Below are positions 1 through 7,881 of a stretch of DNA of 64,000 bases, piece by piece. A model generated the notes under the pieces. The model saw only the letters and a program-made list of their open reading frames with translations, had not been told where the DNA came from and made no database searches. The DNA is from Candidatus Methylopumilus planktonicus (GTDB taxonomy: Bacteria > Pseudomonadota > Gammaproteobacteria > Burkholderiales > Methylophilaceae). Every line of letters begins with the position of its first letter. Within the stretch, counting starts at the first letter, position 1. The translations under genes were made by a program, and so were the position numbers. The stretch is from positions 682,001 through 746,000 of the forward strand of contig NZ_LN827929.1 in assembly GCF_000981505.1 (NCBI RefSeq), in the 5' to 3' direction.

Positions 1-771
1 GACCCTGAAATTACTGTGAAACCTGCAGATACCCAAGTGGATGATTTATTGAGCGAGATCAATATTCGTGTTGAAAAAAATGAAAGAGTATTGGCGACTA
101 CTTTAACTAAACGCATGGCGGAAGATTTAACTGATTATTTAACTGAGCATCAAATTAAGGTGCGTTACCTTCATTCAGATATTGATACAGTAGAGCGTGT
201 TGAAATTATCCGCGACTTAAGATTGGGTAAGTTTGATGTTGTGGTAGGTATCAATTTATTAAGAGAGGGTTTAGATATCCCAGAGGTATCATTAGTAGCG
301 GTATTAGACGCTGATAAAGAGGGATTTCTAAGGTCTGAACGTTCGCTTATTCAAACTGCAGGAAGAGCAGCCCGAAATCTCAATGGGCAAGTGATTTTCT
401 ATGGTAACAAGATCACACGAAGCATGAAGATTGCAATTGATGAAACCAACCGAAGACGCGAAAAGCAAATTGCTTTTAATCTGGAAAATAATATTACGCC
501 AGTGGGGGTGATTAAAAAGATTAAAGATATCATTGAGGGCACCTTTGATAAGGCAGAGGTTGATCTTAATCGAGCCCTCAAAAAAGAAGAAGCTCGTTAT
601 GACCATCTTAATGAAAAACAGATGGCCAAAGAAATTCAAAAAATTGAAAAGACAATGCAGACGGCGGCTCGCAATTTAGAGTTCGAAAAAGCGGCTCAAC
701 TTCGAGATGAGGCAAAATTTCTTAAAGAAAGGCTTTACGGGGCAGGGCTTAAGGACCGAATTGACCTTTAA
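1..771 (+). CDS. uvrB: UvrABC excinuclease subunit B, C-terminal part (5' end outside window)
   Basis: UvrB is the damage-verifying helicase-like subunit of nucleotide excision repair; it is loaded by UvrA and recruits UvrC. The reading frame is open from base 1, so about 256 C-terminal residues are seen. They hold the second half of the helicase core (LHSDIDTVERVEIIRDLR, GINLLREGLDIPEVSLVA, and QTAGRAARN, which is helicase motif VI) and the UVR domain at the very end (EFEKAAQLRDEAKFLKERL), which contacts UvrC. An internal GTG at 16 is not a real start. Followed by a spacer with the rpsF promoter. Identification is secure. Confidence 0.97.
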   Translation, partial: DPEITVKPADTQVDDLLSEINIRVEKNERVLATTLTKRMAEDLTDYLTEHQIKVRYLHSDIDTVERVEIIRDLRLGKFDVVVGINLLREGLDIPEVSLVAVLDADKEGFLRSERSLIQTAGRAARNLNGQVIFYGNKITRSMKIAIDETNRRREKQIAFNLENNITPVGVIKKIKDIIEGTFDKAEVDLNRALKKEEARYDHLNEKQMAKEIQKIEKTMQTAARNLEFEKAAQLRDEAKFLKERLYGAGLKDRIDL

Positions 772-777
772 AAGTCA

Positions 778-805
778 TTGATTTAATCTAAAAAACACCT
801 ATAAT
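778..805 (+). promoter_or_regulatory. Probable sigma70 promoter of the rpsF operon
   Basis: TTGATT (778-783), a 16-base spacer and a perfect TATAAT (800-805) lie between uvrB and rpsF. The predicted transcript start is near 812, giving a leader of about 60 bases that contains a 6-base stem (830-835 with 842-847). Read by eye only. Confidence 0.6.
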
Positions 806-874
806 ACTTGATCTTTCTACCTTGCTTTACAGTGAGTTGCATCACTGAAAGCTTTTAACCATAAGGAGATTTAT

Positions 875-1252
875 ATGCGACATTATGAAGTAGTATTTAT
901 CGTACATCCTGATCAAAGCGAACAAGTGCCTGGCATGATTGAACGCTACAGATCTCTAGTCACATCCAAAGGTGGAAAGCTCCACCGCCTCGAAGATTGG
1001 GGTCGCAAACAGCTTGCTTACATGATTGAAAAAATTCATAAAGCTCATTATGTGCTGATGAATATCGAATGCGACATTGAAACGCTTGCAGAATTAGAGC
1101 ATGCATTTAAGTTCAATGATGCCGTGTTACGTCATTTGATTATGAGCACAAAAACAGCCGTGACTGCACCATCAATTATGATGAAAGAAGAAAAATCAAA
1201 ATCAGTGCTTGATAAAGATGAGCGCGCTGCACCTGAGGTTGCTGTAGCTTAA
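875..1252 (+). CDS. rpsF: 30S ribosomal protein S6
   Basis: S6 binds the central domain of 16S rRNA as a heterodimer with S18, whose gene lies two positions downstream. The start (MRHYEVVFIVHPDQSEQVPGM) and the segment LHRLEDWGRKQLAYMI are classic S6; the C-terminal tail is acidic and lysine-rich, as in other proteobacteria. A strong Shine-Dalgarno (AAGGAG) sits 7-8 bases before the ATG. First gene of rpsF-priB-rpsR-rplI. Confidence 0.98.
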   Translation: MRHYEVVFIVHPDQSEQVPGMIERYRSLVTSKGGKLHRLEDWGRKQLAYMIEKIHKAHYVLMNIECDIETLAELEHAFKFNDAVLRHLIMSTKTAVTAPSIMMKEEKSKSVLDKDERAAPEVAVA

Positions 1253-1258
1253 TCTAGA

Positions 1259-1543
1259 TTGAATTATTTAGAGATTTCTGGGGAAGTGTGCCATGTGGAT
1301 CCGGTACGTTATACACCCGCAGGAATACCAGCTCTTAATCTTACGTTAAAACATAGTTCGGAGCAGATTGAGGCAAATTTAAAACTGACAATCAATTGTG
1401 AGCTAAGCGCAAAAATTATGGGTAATGATGCATTGATACCTTTAAAAATTGGCGACAGAATTAAAACAAAAGGGTTTATTGGAAATAAAAGCGCAAAAAG
1501 TAATCAGCTAATTTTCCATATTAATTTTATAGAATATCTATAG
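1259..1543 (+). CDS. priB: Primosomal replication protein N (PriB), TTG start
   Basis: PriB is a small single-stranded-DNA-binding OB-fold protein that helps PriA restart stalled replication forks. The 94-residue product (NYLEISGEVCHVDPVRYTPAGIPALNLTLKH...) keeps the usual PriB opening and the length fits. No ATG fits; the TTG at 1259, six bases after the rpsF stop, gives the canonical N terminus. Its place between rpsF and rpsR is the standard location in Beta- and Gammaproteobacteria. Its stop (1541-1543) overlaps the Shine-Dalgarno of rpsR, so the two are probably translationally coupled. Confidence 0.92.
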   Translation: MNYLEISGEVCHVDPVRYTPAGIPALNLTLKHSSEQIEANLKLTINCELSAKIMGNDALIPLKIGDRIKTKGFIGNKSAKSNQLIFHINFIEYL

Positions 1544-1552
1544 GAGTTTATG

Positions 1553-1780
1553 ATGGCTAGAGAAATGTACAAAAGAAGACGTTACTGTAGATTTAGTGCT
1601 GAAGGCATTAAAGAAGTAGATTACAAGGATGTTGATTTATTAAAAGACTTTATTACTGAAAATGGAAAACTTATTCCAGCGCGTATTACAGGTACTAAAG
1701 CCATTTATCAACGTCAACTCAATATTGCGGTGAAACGCGCTCGTTTTTTAGCGCTTTTACCATACACTGATAAGCACTAA
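1553..1780 (+). CDS. rpsR: 30S ribosomal protein S18
   Basis: S18 pairs with S6 on the 16S platform. The product (MAREMYKRRRYCRFSAEGI...) has the basic RRRYCRF segment, the DVDLLKDFITENGKLIPARITGT core and the KRARFLALLPY end typical of S18. Two ATG codons are adjacent (1550 and 1553). TAGGAG at 1541-1546 leaves only 3 bases before the first but 6 before the second, so I place the start at 1553. Confidence 0.97.
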   Translation: MAREMYKRRRYCRFSAEGIKEVDYKDVDLLKDFITENGKLIPARITGTKAIYQRQLNIAVKRARFLALLPYTDKH

Positions 1781-1792
1781 GGAGATTACAAG

Positions 1793-2245
1793 ATGCAAGT
1801 TATTTTATTAGAGAAAGTAGCTAATTTAGGAAACCTTGGTGACATTGTTAAAGTTAAGGACGGCTTTGGTCGAAATTTTTTAATTCCACAAGGCAAAGCT
1901 AAACGTGCAACTGATTCAAACAAGGCTGAATTTGAGGCAAAACGTGCTGAACTTGAAAAGCAACAAGTGGTGCTTCTTGACGCAGCTAAAGAGAGAGCAA
2001 AAGCGCTTTCTGGCTTTACTTTATCTGTAACGCAAAAATCAGGTGTTGATGGCAAACTTTTTGGCTCGGTTACAAACACAGATATTGCTGAAGGCTTAAC
2101 AGCTAAAAATATCAAGGTTGTGAAAGCTGAAATTCGTATGCCAAACGGACCACTTAAAACAGTGGGCCAACATCAGGTAACTATTGCTTTACATCATGAT
2201 GTGACAGTTGAAATTTCAATTGACGTGATTGGTGAACCTGCTTAA
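1793..2245 (+). CDS. rplI: 50S ribosomal protein L9
   Basis: L9 is a two-domain 23S rRNA-binding protein with a long connecting helix. The N-terminal domain is clear (MQVILLEKVANLGNLGDIVKVKDGFGRNFLIPQGKA), followed by a charged helix near residues 40-75 and the C-terminal domain (KSGVDGKLFGSVTNTDIAE). At 150 residues it is full length. AGGAG stands just before the ATG. Last gene of the S6 operon, closed by the hairpin at 2270-2293. Confidence 0.98.
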   Translation: MQVILLEKVANLGNLGDIVKVKDGFGRNFLIPQGKAKRATDSNKAEFEAKRAELEKQQVVLLDAAKERAKALSGFTLSVTQKSGVDGKLFGSVTNTDIAEGLTAKNIKVVKAEIRMPNGPLKTVGQHQVTIALHHDVTVEISIDVIGEPA

Positions 2246-2269
2246 TAAAAAGCAATCTATTTTTTTAAA

Positions 2270-2293
2270 GGCTGCCTAGAGCAGCCTTTTTTT
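2270..2293 (+). terminator. Intrinsic terminator after rplI
   Basis: GGCTGC (2270-2275), loop CTAGA, GCAGCC (2281-2286), then seven T. A perfect 6-bp GC-rich stem with a T run ends the rpsF-priB-rpsR-rplI transcript. Confidence 0.88.
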
Positions 2294-2300
2294 ATTCCGT

Positions 2301-2306
2301 TATAAT
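2301..2306 (+). promoter_or_regulatory. -10 element of dnaB, only 6 bases from the ATG
   Basis: TATAAT at 2301-2306 follows the rplI terminator and precedes the dnaB ATG at 2313. No good -35 hexamer is visible (that region is inside the terminator) and no Shine-Dalgarno lies before the ATG. If the element is used, the transcript would start at or within a base or two of the start codon. Confidence 0.45.
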
Positions 2307-2312
2307 TAATCC

Positions 2313-3692
2313 ATGGCCGACGATATTCTTAATAACCTTAAATTACCACCTCATTCTATAGAGGCTGAGCAGTCCTTATTGGGTGGTTTACTGATTGAAA
2401 ATGAAGCGCTCGATAAAATCGCAGATCTTGTATCGCCAAATGATTTTTATCGTCAAGACCATCGTTTAATTTACCAACACATTATTAAGCTTGTTGAGCA
2501 AAATAGCCCAGCCGATATTGTGACTGTTGCCGAATCCTTAGAAAAAAATGCAGAATTGGTCACGGTAGGGGGTATTAGCTATTTGGGCTCCTTGGCACAG
2601 AATACTCCAACTTCTGCAAATATACGTCGATATGCGGAGATTGTTCGCGAACGTTCAATTATGAGACATTTAGTTGAGGTGGGTTCTGATATTGCTGATA
2701 GCGCATTTGCACCTCAAGGACGAGATGCTCAGCAGCTCCTTGATGAAGCAGAGGCAAAGATTTTCCAAATTGCTGAAAAAGAAAAGCATGACCAATCAGG
2801 CTTTAAAGATATCAAAGAGCTCTTACCCCAGGTAGCTCAAAGAATTGATGATTTATTCACCGCGGGTGCTAGTGACGTTACTGGGGTGCCTACAGGGTTT
2901 TCAGACCTAGATGCTATGACTTCAGGACTTCAGCCTGGTGACCTTGTGATCGTAGCTGGCCGCCCTTCGATGGGTAAGACCTCATTGGCGCTTAATATGG
3001 CAGAGAACGTAGCCCTAGATACAGGGCTGCCGGTTGCCGTATTTTCAATGGAAATGGCATCTACCCAATTAACGATGCGCCTTTTAGGTTCGGTGGGTCG
3101 TTTAGATCAGCACAAGATGAGAACAGGACGATTAGAGGATGATGACTGGGAAAGATTAACACATGCATTAGGCAAGCTTAATGAGGCGCCCATTCATATT
3201 GATGAAGGGGCTGCTTTAAATTCTTTTGATATTAGAGCCCGTGCGAGAAGGCTCTCAAGACAGTGCGGAAAATTAGGGTTAATCGTAATCGATTATCTTC
3301 AATTAATGTCAGCGCCCGGCGGTCGACAAAGTGAAAATCGTGCAACGGAAATTTCTGAAATGTCACGATCATTAAAAGCGCTAGCAAAGGAACTGGATGT
3401 ACCAGTCGTTGCATTGTCTCAGCTTAATCGAAGTGTTGAGCAGCGGCCTGATAAACGACCTGTTATGTCAGATCTAAGAGAATCAGGCGCAATTGAGCAA
3501 GATGCCGATTTAATACTTTTTATTTATCGTGATGAAGTCTACAACCCTGATACACCCGAAAAAGGTGTTGCAGAGATTATTATTGCAAAACAAAGAAATG
3601 GTCCTATTGGAAGAGTTAAACTAACATTTTTAGGCGAGTACACACGCTTTGAAAATTTTGCTAATCCAGCTTTTCAATCCTACGACGAATAG
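2313..3692 (+). CDS. dnaB: Replicative DNA helicase DnaB
   Basis: Hexameric 5'-3' helicase of the replication fork. The N-terminal DnaB domain opens with LKLPPHSIEAEQSLLGGLL; the C-terminal RecA-like ATPase has Walker A GRPSMGKT (residues 216-223), FSMEMASTQLTMRL, the Walker B region LIVIDYLQLM and the SQLNRSVEQRPDKRPVMSDL segment. At 459 residues it is full length. The N-terminal homology requires the ATG at 2313, which has no Shine-Dalgarno. It follows the rplI terminator, a usual location in proteobacteria. Confidence 0.98.
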   Translation: MADDILNNLKLPPHSIEAEQSLLGGLLIENEALDKIADLVSPNDFYRQDHRLIYQHIIKLVEQNSPADIVTVAESLEKNAELVTVGGISYLGSLAQNTPTSANIRRYAEIVRERSIMRHLVEVGSDIADSAFAPQGRDAQQLLDEAEAKIFQIAEKEKHDQSGFKDIKELLPQVAQRIDDLFTAGASDVTGVPTGFSDLDAMTSGLQPGDLVIVAGRPSMGKTSLALNMAENVALDTGLPVAVFSMEMASTQLTMRLLGSVGRLDQHKMRTGRLEDDDWERLTHALGKLNEAPIHIDEGAALNSFDIRARARRLSRQCGKLGLIVIDYLQLMSAPGGRQSENRATEISEMSRSLKALAKELDVPVVALSQLNRSVEQRPDKRPVMSDLRESGAIEQDADLILFIYRDEVYNPDTPEKGVAEIIIAKQRNGPIGRVKLTFLGEYTRFENFANPAFQSYDE

Positions 3693-3697
3693 ACTAA

Positions 3698-4774
3698 ATG
3701 CGTCCTCTTAAGGTAATTGTTGATCAGACTTCGCTGCGACATAACCTCGCTATTGTTAAGCAATTAGCCCCTAAATCAAAAATCATGTCCGTAGTGAAAG
3801 CTAATGGCTATGGCCATGGCCTTATTAATGTTGCGCAAGGATTAAGCGAGAGTGATGGTTTTGCAGTACTTGCTTTAAATGAGGCCATTGATTTAAGGGA
3901 GCATGGTTTTGAGCAAGATATTTTATTACTCGAAGGCGCATTTGAATCTTACGAAATTTCTATTGCAGCAAAAATGCGTTTTAATCTTGTAGTTCATAAT
4001 CTTCATCAATTACAAATGATTGAAAAATTAAAACTTAATCACCCAATCGACATTCACTTCAAGATCAATACTGGCATGAATCGTTTAGGTTTTAATCCTA
4101 ACGAAGCAAAAGAAATTCTTAAAACTTTACAAAACAAATCTCATTTTAAATCGATCACACTGATGACTCATTTTGCAACTGCAGATGAGCCGAAGGGCAT
4201 AGATTGGCAATTGACTGTCTTTAATGATATCGCACAGCATTTTAATTTTTCTCATTCAGTTGCAAACTCTGCATCTATTGTGAATTTTAAAAAGACACAT
4301 CTTGATTGGGTTCGACCTGGCATTATGCTTTATGGGGCATCACCAATTATGGGGCAAAAAAGTAGCGCACTCAATATCAAGCCTGTCATGCAATTAAAAA
4401 GTAAAATTATTGCGATACAAAATTTATCTAAAGATGATTCAGTGGGATACGGTGAAACTTTTAAAGCTAATAATAATATGCGAATTGGTGTTGTTGCATG
4501 TGGATACGCAGATGGATATCCGCGGCATGCACCAAACGGCACGCCTGTATATGTAGAAGGAAAAAAAACATCAACTGTAGGAAGGGTGTCAATGGACATG
4601 CTCTATATTGATGTCACCAACATACCTCAAGCATCTATTTCAAGTGATGTTGAATTATGGGGGGAACATATACCTGTTGATGATGTTGCAGAAAAAGCTG
4701 GCACAGTTGGTTACGAATTGCTCTGCGCTATCTCGGCTTCAAAAAGAGTTCCTATAGAAATTATCCATGGCTAA
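3698..4774 (+). CDS. alr: Alanine racemase (PLP)
   Basis: Converts L- to D-alanine for peptidoglycan. The TIM-barrel domain carries the PLP lysine in SVVKANGYGHG (Lys34); the catalytic tyrosine of the partner subunit lies in VGYGETF (Tyr251); RPGIMLYG and GRVSMDML are further family motifs. At 358 residues it is complete. It starts 6 bases after dnaB (the stop TAG is followed by ACTAA and ATG) without a strong Shine-Dalgarno, and its last 8 bases overlap radA, so dnaB-alr-radA is probably one transcript. Confidence 0.97.
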   Translation: MRPLKVIVDQTSLRHNLAIVKQLAPKSKIMSVVKANGYGHGLINVAQGLSESDGFAVLALNEAIDLREHGFEQDILLLEGAFESYEISIAAKMRFNLVVHNLHQLQMIEKLKLNHPIDIHFKINTGMNRLGFNPNEAKEILKTLQNKSHFKSITLMTHFATADEPKGIDWQLTVFNDIAQHFNFSHSVANSASIVNFKKTHLDWVRPGIMLYGASPIMGQKSSALNIKPVMQLKSKIIAIQNLSKDDSVGYGETFKANNNMRIGVVACGYADGYPRHAPNGTPVYVEGKKTSTVGRVSMDMLYIDVTNIPQASISSDVELWGEHIPVDDVAEKAGTVGYELLCAISASKRVPIEIIHG

Positions 4775-6137
4775 AAATAAAATTGCATACGTTTGTACTG
4801 AATGCGGTGGCCAATCAACCAAATGGCAAGGTCAATGTCCGCATTGTATGACTTGGAATACGATGGTAGAAAGTATTATCGAAGCTTCCGTGCCTAGCCG
4901 ATATGCGTCTTTGACACAAACTTCAGAATTAAAAAAACTAAATGAAGTGAAAATGTCAGCTGTTTATAAAAGAACGACTTGTATCAGTGAATTTGATCGT
5001 GTGCTTGGATGTGGTTTTGTTCCGGGCGGTGTGGTTTTAATTGGTGGCGATCCAGGTATAGGTAAATCAACACTTCTCATTCAAGCACTTTCTCATATGA
5101 CGAATGACAAAACTCAAACACCATGTAAAGTGATTTATGTTAGTGGAGAAGAATCGCCGCAGCAAATTGCTATGCGAGCAAAACGACTAGAGCTCGAAGT
5201 TTCAGATATTTTTATATTGTCTGAAATTAATTTAGAAAAAATTATTCAGTCGATTGAAAAAAATAAACCCGATGTGGTTGTTATTGATTCAATTCAAACA
5301 ATTTATTCTGAAGAGTTGCAGTCTGCTCCCGGATCCGTCACACAAGTCAGAGAGTGCTCTGCACAATTAACTCGTATCGCAAAACAATTAGAAGTCAGTA
5401 TGATTTTAGTGGGCCATGTCACAAAAGAAGGTTCTCTGGCAGGGCCTCGCGTGTTAGAACATATTGTTGATACCGTGCTTTATTTTGAAGGCGATCAAAA
5501 TTCAAGCTTTAGAATGGTGCGTGCATTTAAAAATCGTTTTGGCGCTGTGAATGAACTTGGTGTATTTGCGATGACTGAAAAAGGATTGCGCGAAGTCACA
5601 AATCCATCTGCATTATTTTTATCGCATCATCATGAAGAGGTTTCTGGATCGTGTATTACTGTAACTCAAGAAGGTACGAGGCCTTTGCTTATTGAAATAC
5701 AGGCACTTGTTGATAACGCGCATGGAGCTTCACCTAAACGACTGGGTGTAGGCTTAGAGCAAAATCGACTTTCTATGTTGCTAGCCGTGCTAAATCGACA
5801 TGGTGGCATTGCATGTTTCGATCAGGATGTTTTTGTGAATGCAGTAGGGGGCGTTAAGATCACTGAGCCAGGTGTCGACCTTGCTATTCTATGTGCCATC
5901 GTTTCATCATTTAAGGATCAGCCAATTAATCAAAAGGCAATCATTTTTGGTGAGGTGGGATTGGCAGGTGAGGTGAGACCTATTCAAAGAGGTCAAGAAA
6001 GGATTAAAGAAGCAGCTAAATTAGGATTTACGCGAGCTATTATTCCAAAAGCAAATATCGCAAAACAGAAAATTGCTGGGATTGAGGTGTTAGGTATTGA
6101 ATACCTATCTCAAGCTCTTCAATTACTCAAAGCATAA
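4767..6137 (+). CDS. radA: DNA repair protein RadA
   Basis: RadA (Sms) is a RecA-like ATPase that drives branch migration in recombination. Visible parts: the N-terminal zinc finger (Cys10, Cys13, Cys24, Cys27), Walker A GGDPGIGKST (93-102), the RadA-specific KNRFG motif (KNRFGAVNELGVFAM) and a C-terminal Lon-protease-like domain with SPKRLGVGLEQNRL and IFGEVGLAGEVRPI. At 456 residues it is normal length. The start overlaps alr by 8 bases. Its 3' end overlaps the convergent hpnD by 19 bases. Confidence 0.98.
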   Translation: MAKNKIAYVCTECGGQSTKWQGQCPHCMTWNTMVESIIEASVPSRYASLTQTSELKKLNEVKMSAVYKRTTCISEFDRVLGCGFVPGGVVLIGGDPGIGKSTLLIQALSHMTNDKTQTPCKVIYVSGEESPQQIAMRAKRLELEVSDIFILSEINLEKIIQSIEKNKPDVVVIDSIQTIYSEELQSAPGSVTQVRECSAQLTRIAKQLEVSMILVGHVTKEGSLAGPRVLEHIVDTVLYFEGDQNSSFRMVRAFKNRFGAVNELGVFAMTEKGLREVTNPSALFLSHHHEEVSGSCITVTQEGTRPLLIEIQALVDNAHGASPKRLGVGLEQNRLSMLLAVLNRHGGIACFDQDVFVNAVGGVKITEPGVDLAILCAIVSSFKDQPINQKAIIFGEVGLAGEVRPIQRGQERIKEAAKLGFTRAIIPKANIAKQKIAGIEVLGIEYLSQALQLLKA

Positions 6138-6976
6138 AGTTTATTTTTAAAGAAGCATAAAAGTATCACGAGTATTTTTCTGAGTGGTGGAAGCAACACT
6201 TTGCGATTGAGAGTTTGCTCTGGTTTATCTCTCTTAATTTCAAGAAGTAATGTTTCGTAAATTTTCCCCATAAGTAGTCCTGGAATTTGCTGATTAAGAT
6301 CTTCTTTAGGAAGTTTTTGATAGGCATTTTTATAAAACACTTCTGCGCGCGCAATCTCATGCATCAACAGGTTTGATAAATTAATACTTTCATGAAATTT
6401 TAGAATTTCATCTTCAGATACATTAAATTCCTTGAGTTCGTCGAGCGGAATATAGATTCTATTTTTCCTTGCATCTTCTCCAATATCACGAATAATATTT
6501 GTTAGTTGAAGGGCAATGCCTAAATCGTGTGCGTACTTCAAAGTCCCTTGGTTTTTAAAACCTAATATCTTTACACTCAATATACCAACCACCCCAGCTA
6601 CCCTATAGCAGTAAAGTTGAAGCTGTTTAAAGTTTTCGTAGCGATTAAATTTTAGATCCATTTCCATACCGTCTAGCATCTCAATAAAATAGGCTTCATT
6701 AAGTTCATAGATATGAACAAACTTTAAAAGTGACTTTGAGACAGGGTGTTGTGGCGTTTCATGAAATAAACGATTAATTTCAGTTTTCCACCAATTTATT
6801 TTTGCAGTAGCTACTTCGATCTCCAAAGTCTCATCCACAATGTCATCAATTTCTCTGCAAAATGCATAAAGTGATATGAGCGCGTCTCGTCTTTCTTTGC
6901 TGATAAAGTAAAAAGCCCAAGTAAAATTTGATTTACTCTTTTTGACTTTTTCGTAGCAATATTCAATAGGGGTCAT
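6119..6976 (-). CDS. hpnD: Squalene/phytoene synthase family, HpnD-like (presqualene diphosphate synthase)
   Basis: HpnD condenses two farnesyl diphosphates to presqualene diphosphate. The protein begins MTPIEYCYEKV and has the first Asp-rich motif YAFCREIDDIVDE (Asp44, Asp48), YCYRVAGVVG, and the second, NIIRDIGEDARKNRIYIP, both intact. I place the start at 6976, where the ATG overlaps the hpnC stop as ATGA; a longer in-frame start at 7015 would lie inside hpnC. This gives 285 residues, as expected. A phytoene synthase is the main alternative; pairing with an HpnC-type gene favours the squalene route. HpnE, which completes squalene synthesis, is not in the window. Confidence 0.85.
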   Translation of the reverse strand: MTPIEYCYEKVKKSKSNFTWAFYFISKERRDALISLYAFCREIDDIVDETLEIEVATAKINWWKTEINRLFHETPQHPVSKSLLKFVHIYELNEAYFIEMLDGMEMDLKFNRYENFKQLQLYCYRVAGVVGILSVKILGFKNQGTLKYAHDLGIALQLTNIIRDIGEDARKNRIYIPLDELKEFNVSEDEILKFHESINLSNLLMHEIARAEVFYKNAYQKLPKEDLNQQIPGLLMGKIYETLLLEIKRDKPEQTLNRKVLLPPLRKILVILLCFFKNKLYALSN

Positions 6977-7830
6977 AGTGATCGCAGTGCAACTTTTAAA
7001 AAAATGAATATCCAATCTAATGCATTAATTTTAGGCGGGCTAATGAATAAATTACAGTTATTTCTTTCCATTCTTTTTAATAGTAAAAGTGCCGCATGTT
7101 CTATCATTTGTATTTCTATACCAAGCTTACCTTTTATAGCTTCTCCTAAACCTAATCCTCTTTGGAGGATTTGATAATTCCGCTTAACCCAATATTTTTT
7201 ATACTTTACCCACTGACTTGTAAAGTTTCTTTGTTGTATATCTTCAATATTCAAATTAAATTTTTTCATTTCTTCTTTGGGAAAATAAATTCGGCCTTTT
7301 TCATAATCTTCCACAACCCCTTGGGCGAAATTAATAAGCGCTAATGCTGTGCAAATTGCGTTGGATTTAAGAATATTTTCTTTGTTATCTTGTTTTACAA
7401 GACTTAAAATGAGCTCACCTGCTGGGTTCGCAGCATCGTCACAATATCTGATTAAGCCACTAAATCGAGCATGTTGTTTATAATTAATATCTTGATTAAA
7501 TGCATTAATAAATCTATATAAGTTATTGATTTTAAATTTATATTTGATATATAATTTTTGTAATATTTTAAAATACCCGTCCTTAATTTTTTGGTTAAAT
7601 TCAATTTTTTTAAGATGATTGTTGAGGTATCGAATCTCTTTGGTGCGTTGTTGTTTTGACTTATTTCCTTCATCGGCAATGTCGTCACCAAGTCTAGCAA
7701 ATGCATACAAAGTGATGATTGCTTCTCGTAAATCTTTTCCCAGCACCAAAGTCCCTACGGTAAAATTTTCATAATGGTTTTTTGATTGAGTGATTTTGTA
7801 ACGGCTGATTATGGATTGTGTCGGCTTCAT
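6973..7830 (-). CDS. hpnC: Squalene synthase family, HpnC-like, with altered second Asp motif
   Basis: HpnC converts presqualene diphosphate to hydroxysqualene in bacteria that make squalene through HpnCDE. The first Asp-rich motif is present (YAFARLGDDIADEGN), as are RYCDDAANPAGELIL, typical of HpnC, and KGRIYFP. In the second motif (NFAQGVVEDYEKGRIYFP) Gly171 stands where the family normally has the first Asp. The gene is unusually rich in Lys, Ile and Asn codons around residues 85-120. It lies back to back with the plus-strand gene at 7882 over a 51-base AT-rich spacer that must hold both promoters. Confidence 0.8.
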   Translation of the reverse strand: MKPTQSIISRYKITQSKNHYENFTVGTLVLGKDLREAIITLYAFARLGDDIADEGNKSKQQRTKEIRYLNNHLKKIEFNQKIKDGYFKILQKLYIKYKFKINNLYRFINAFNQDINYKQHARFSGLIRYCDDAANPAGELILSLVKQDNKENILKSNAICTALALINFAQGVVEDYEKGRIYFPKEEMKKFNLNIEDIQQRNFTSQWVKYKKYWVKRNYQILQRGLGLGEAIKGKLGIEIQMIEHAALLLLKRMERNNCNLFISPPKINALDWIFIFLKVALRSL

Positions 7831-7881
7831 AAGCTCTAGTATGTTATAGAATAGAAATCTTTAATAGATAAGGTGAGATTC

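Noticed and set aside
328..639. Minus-strand open frames inside uvrB and other core genes (for example 18754-19134, 39547-39912, 28568-28867)
   Set aside because: They are shadows of well-conserved genes, without homology or ribosome sites.
6977..7015. Longer form of hpnD
   Set aside because: Would start within hpnC; ATGA overlap at 6976 matches homology.
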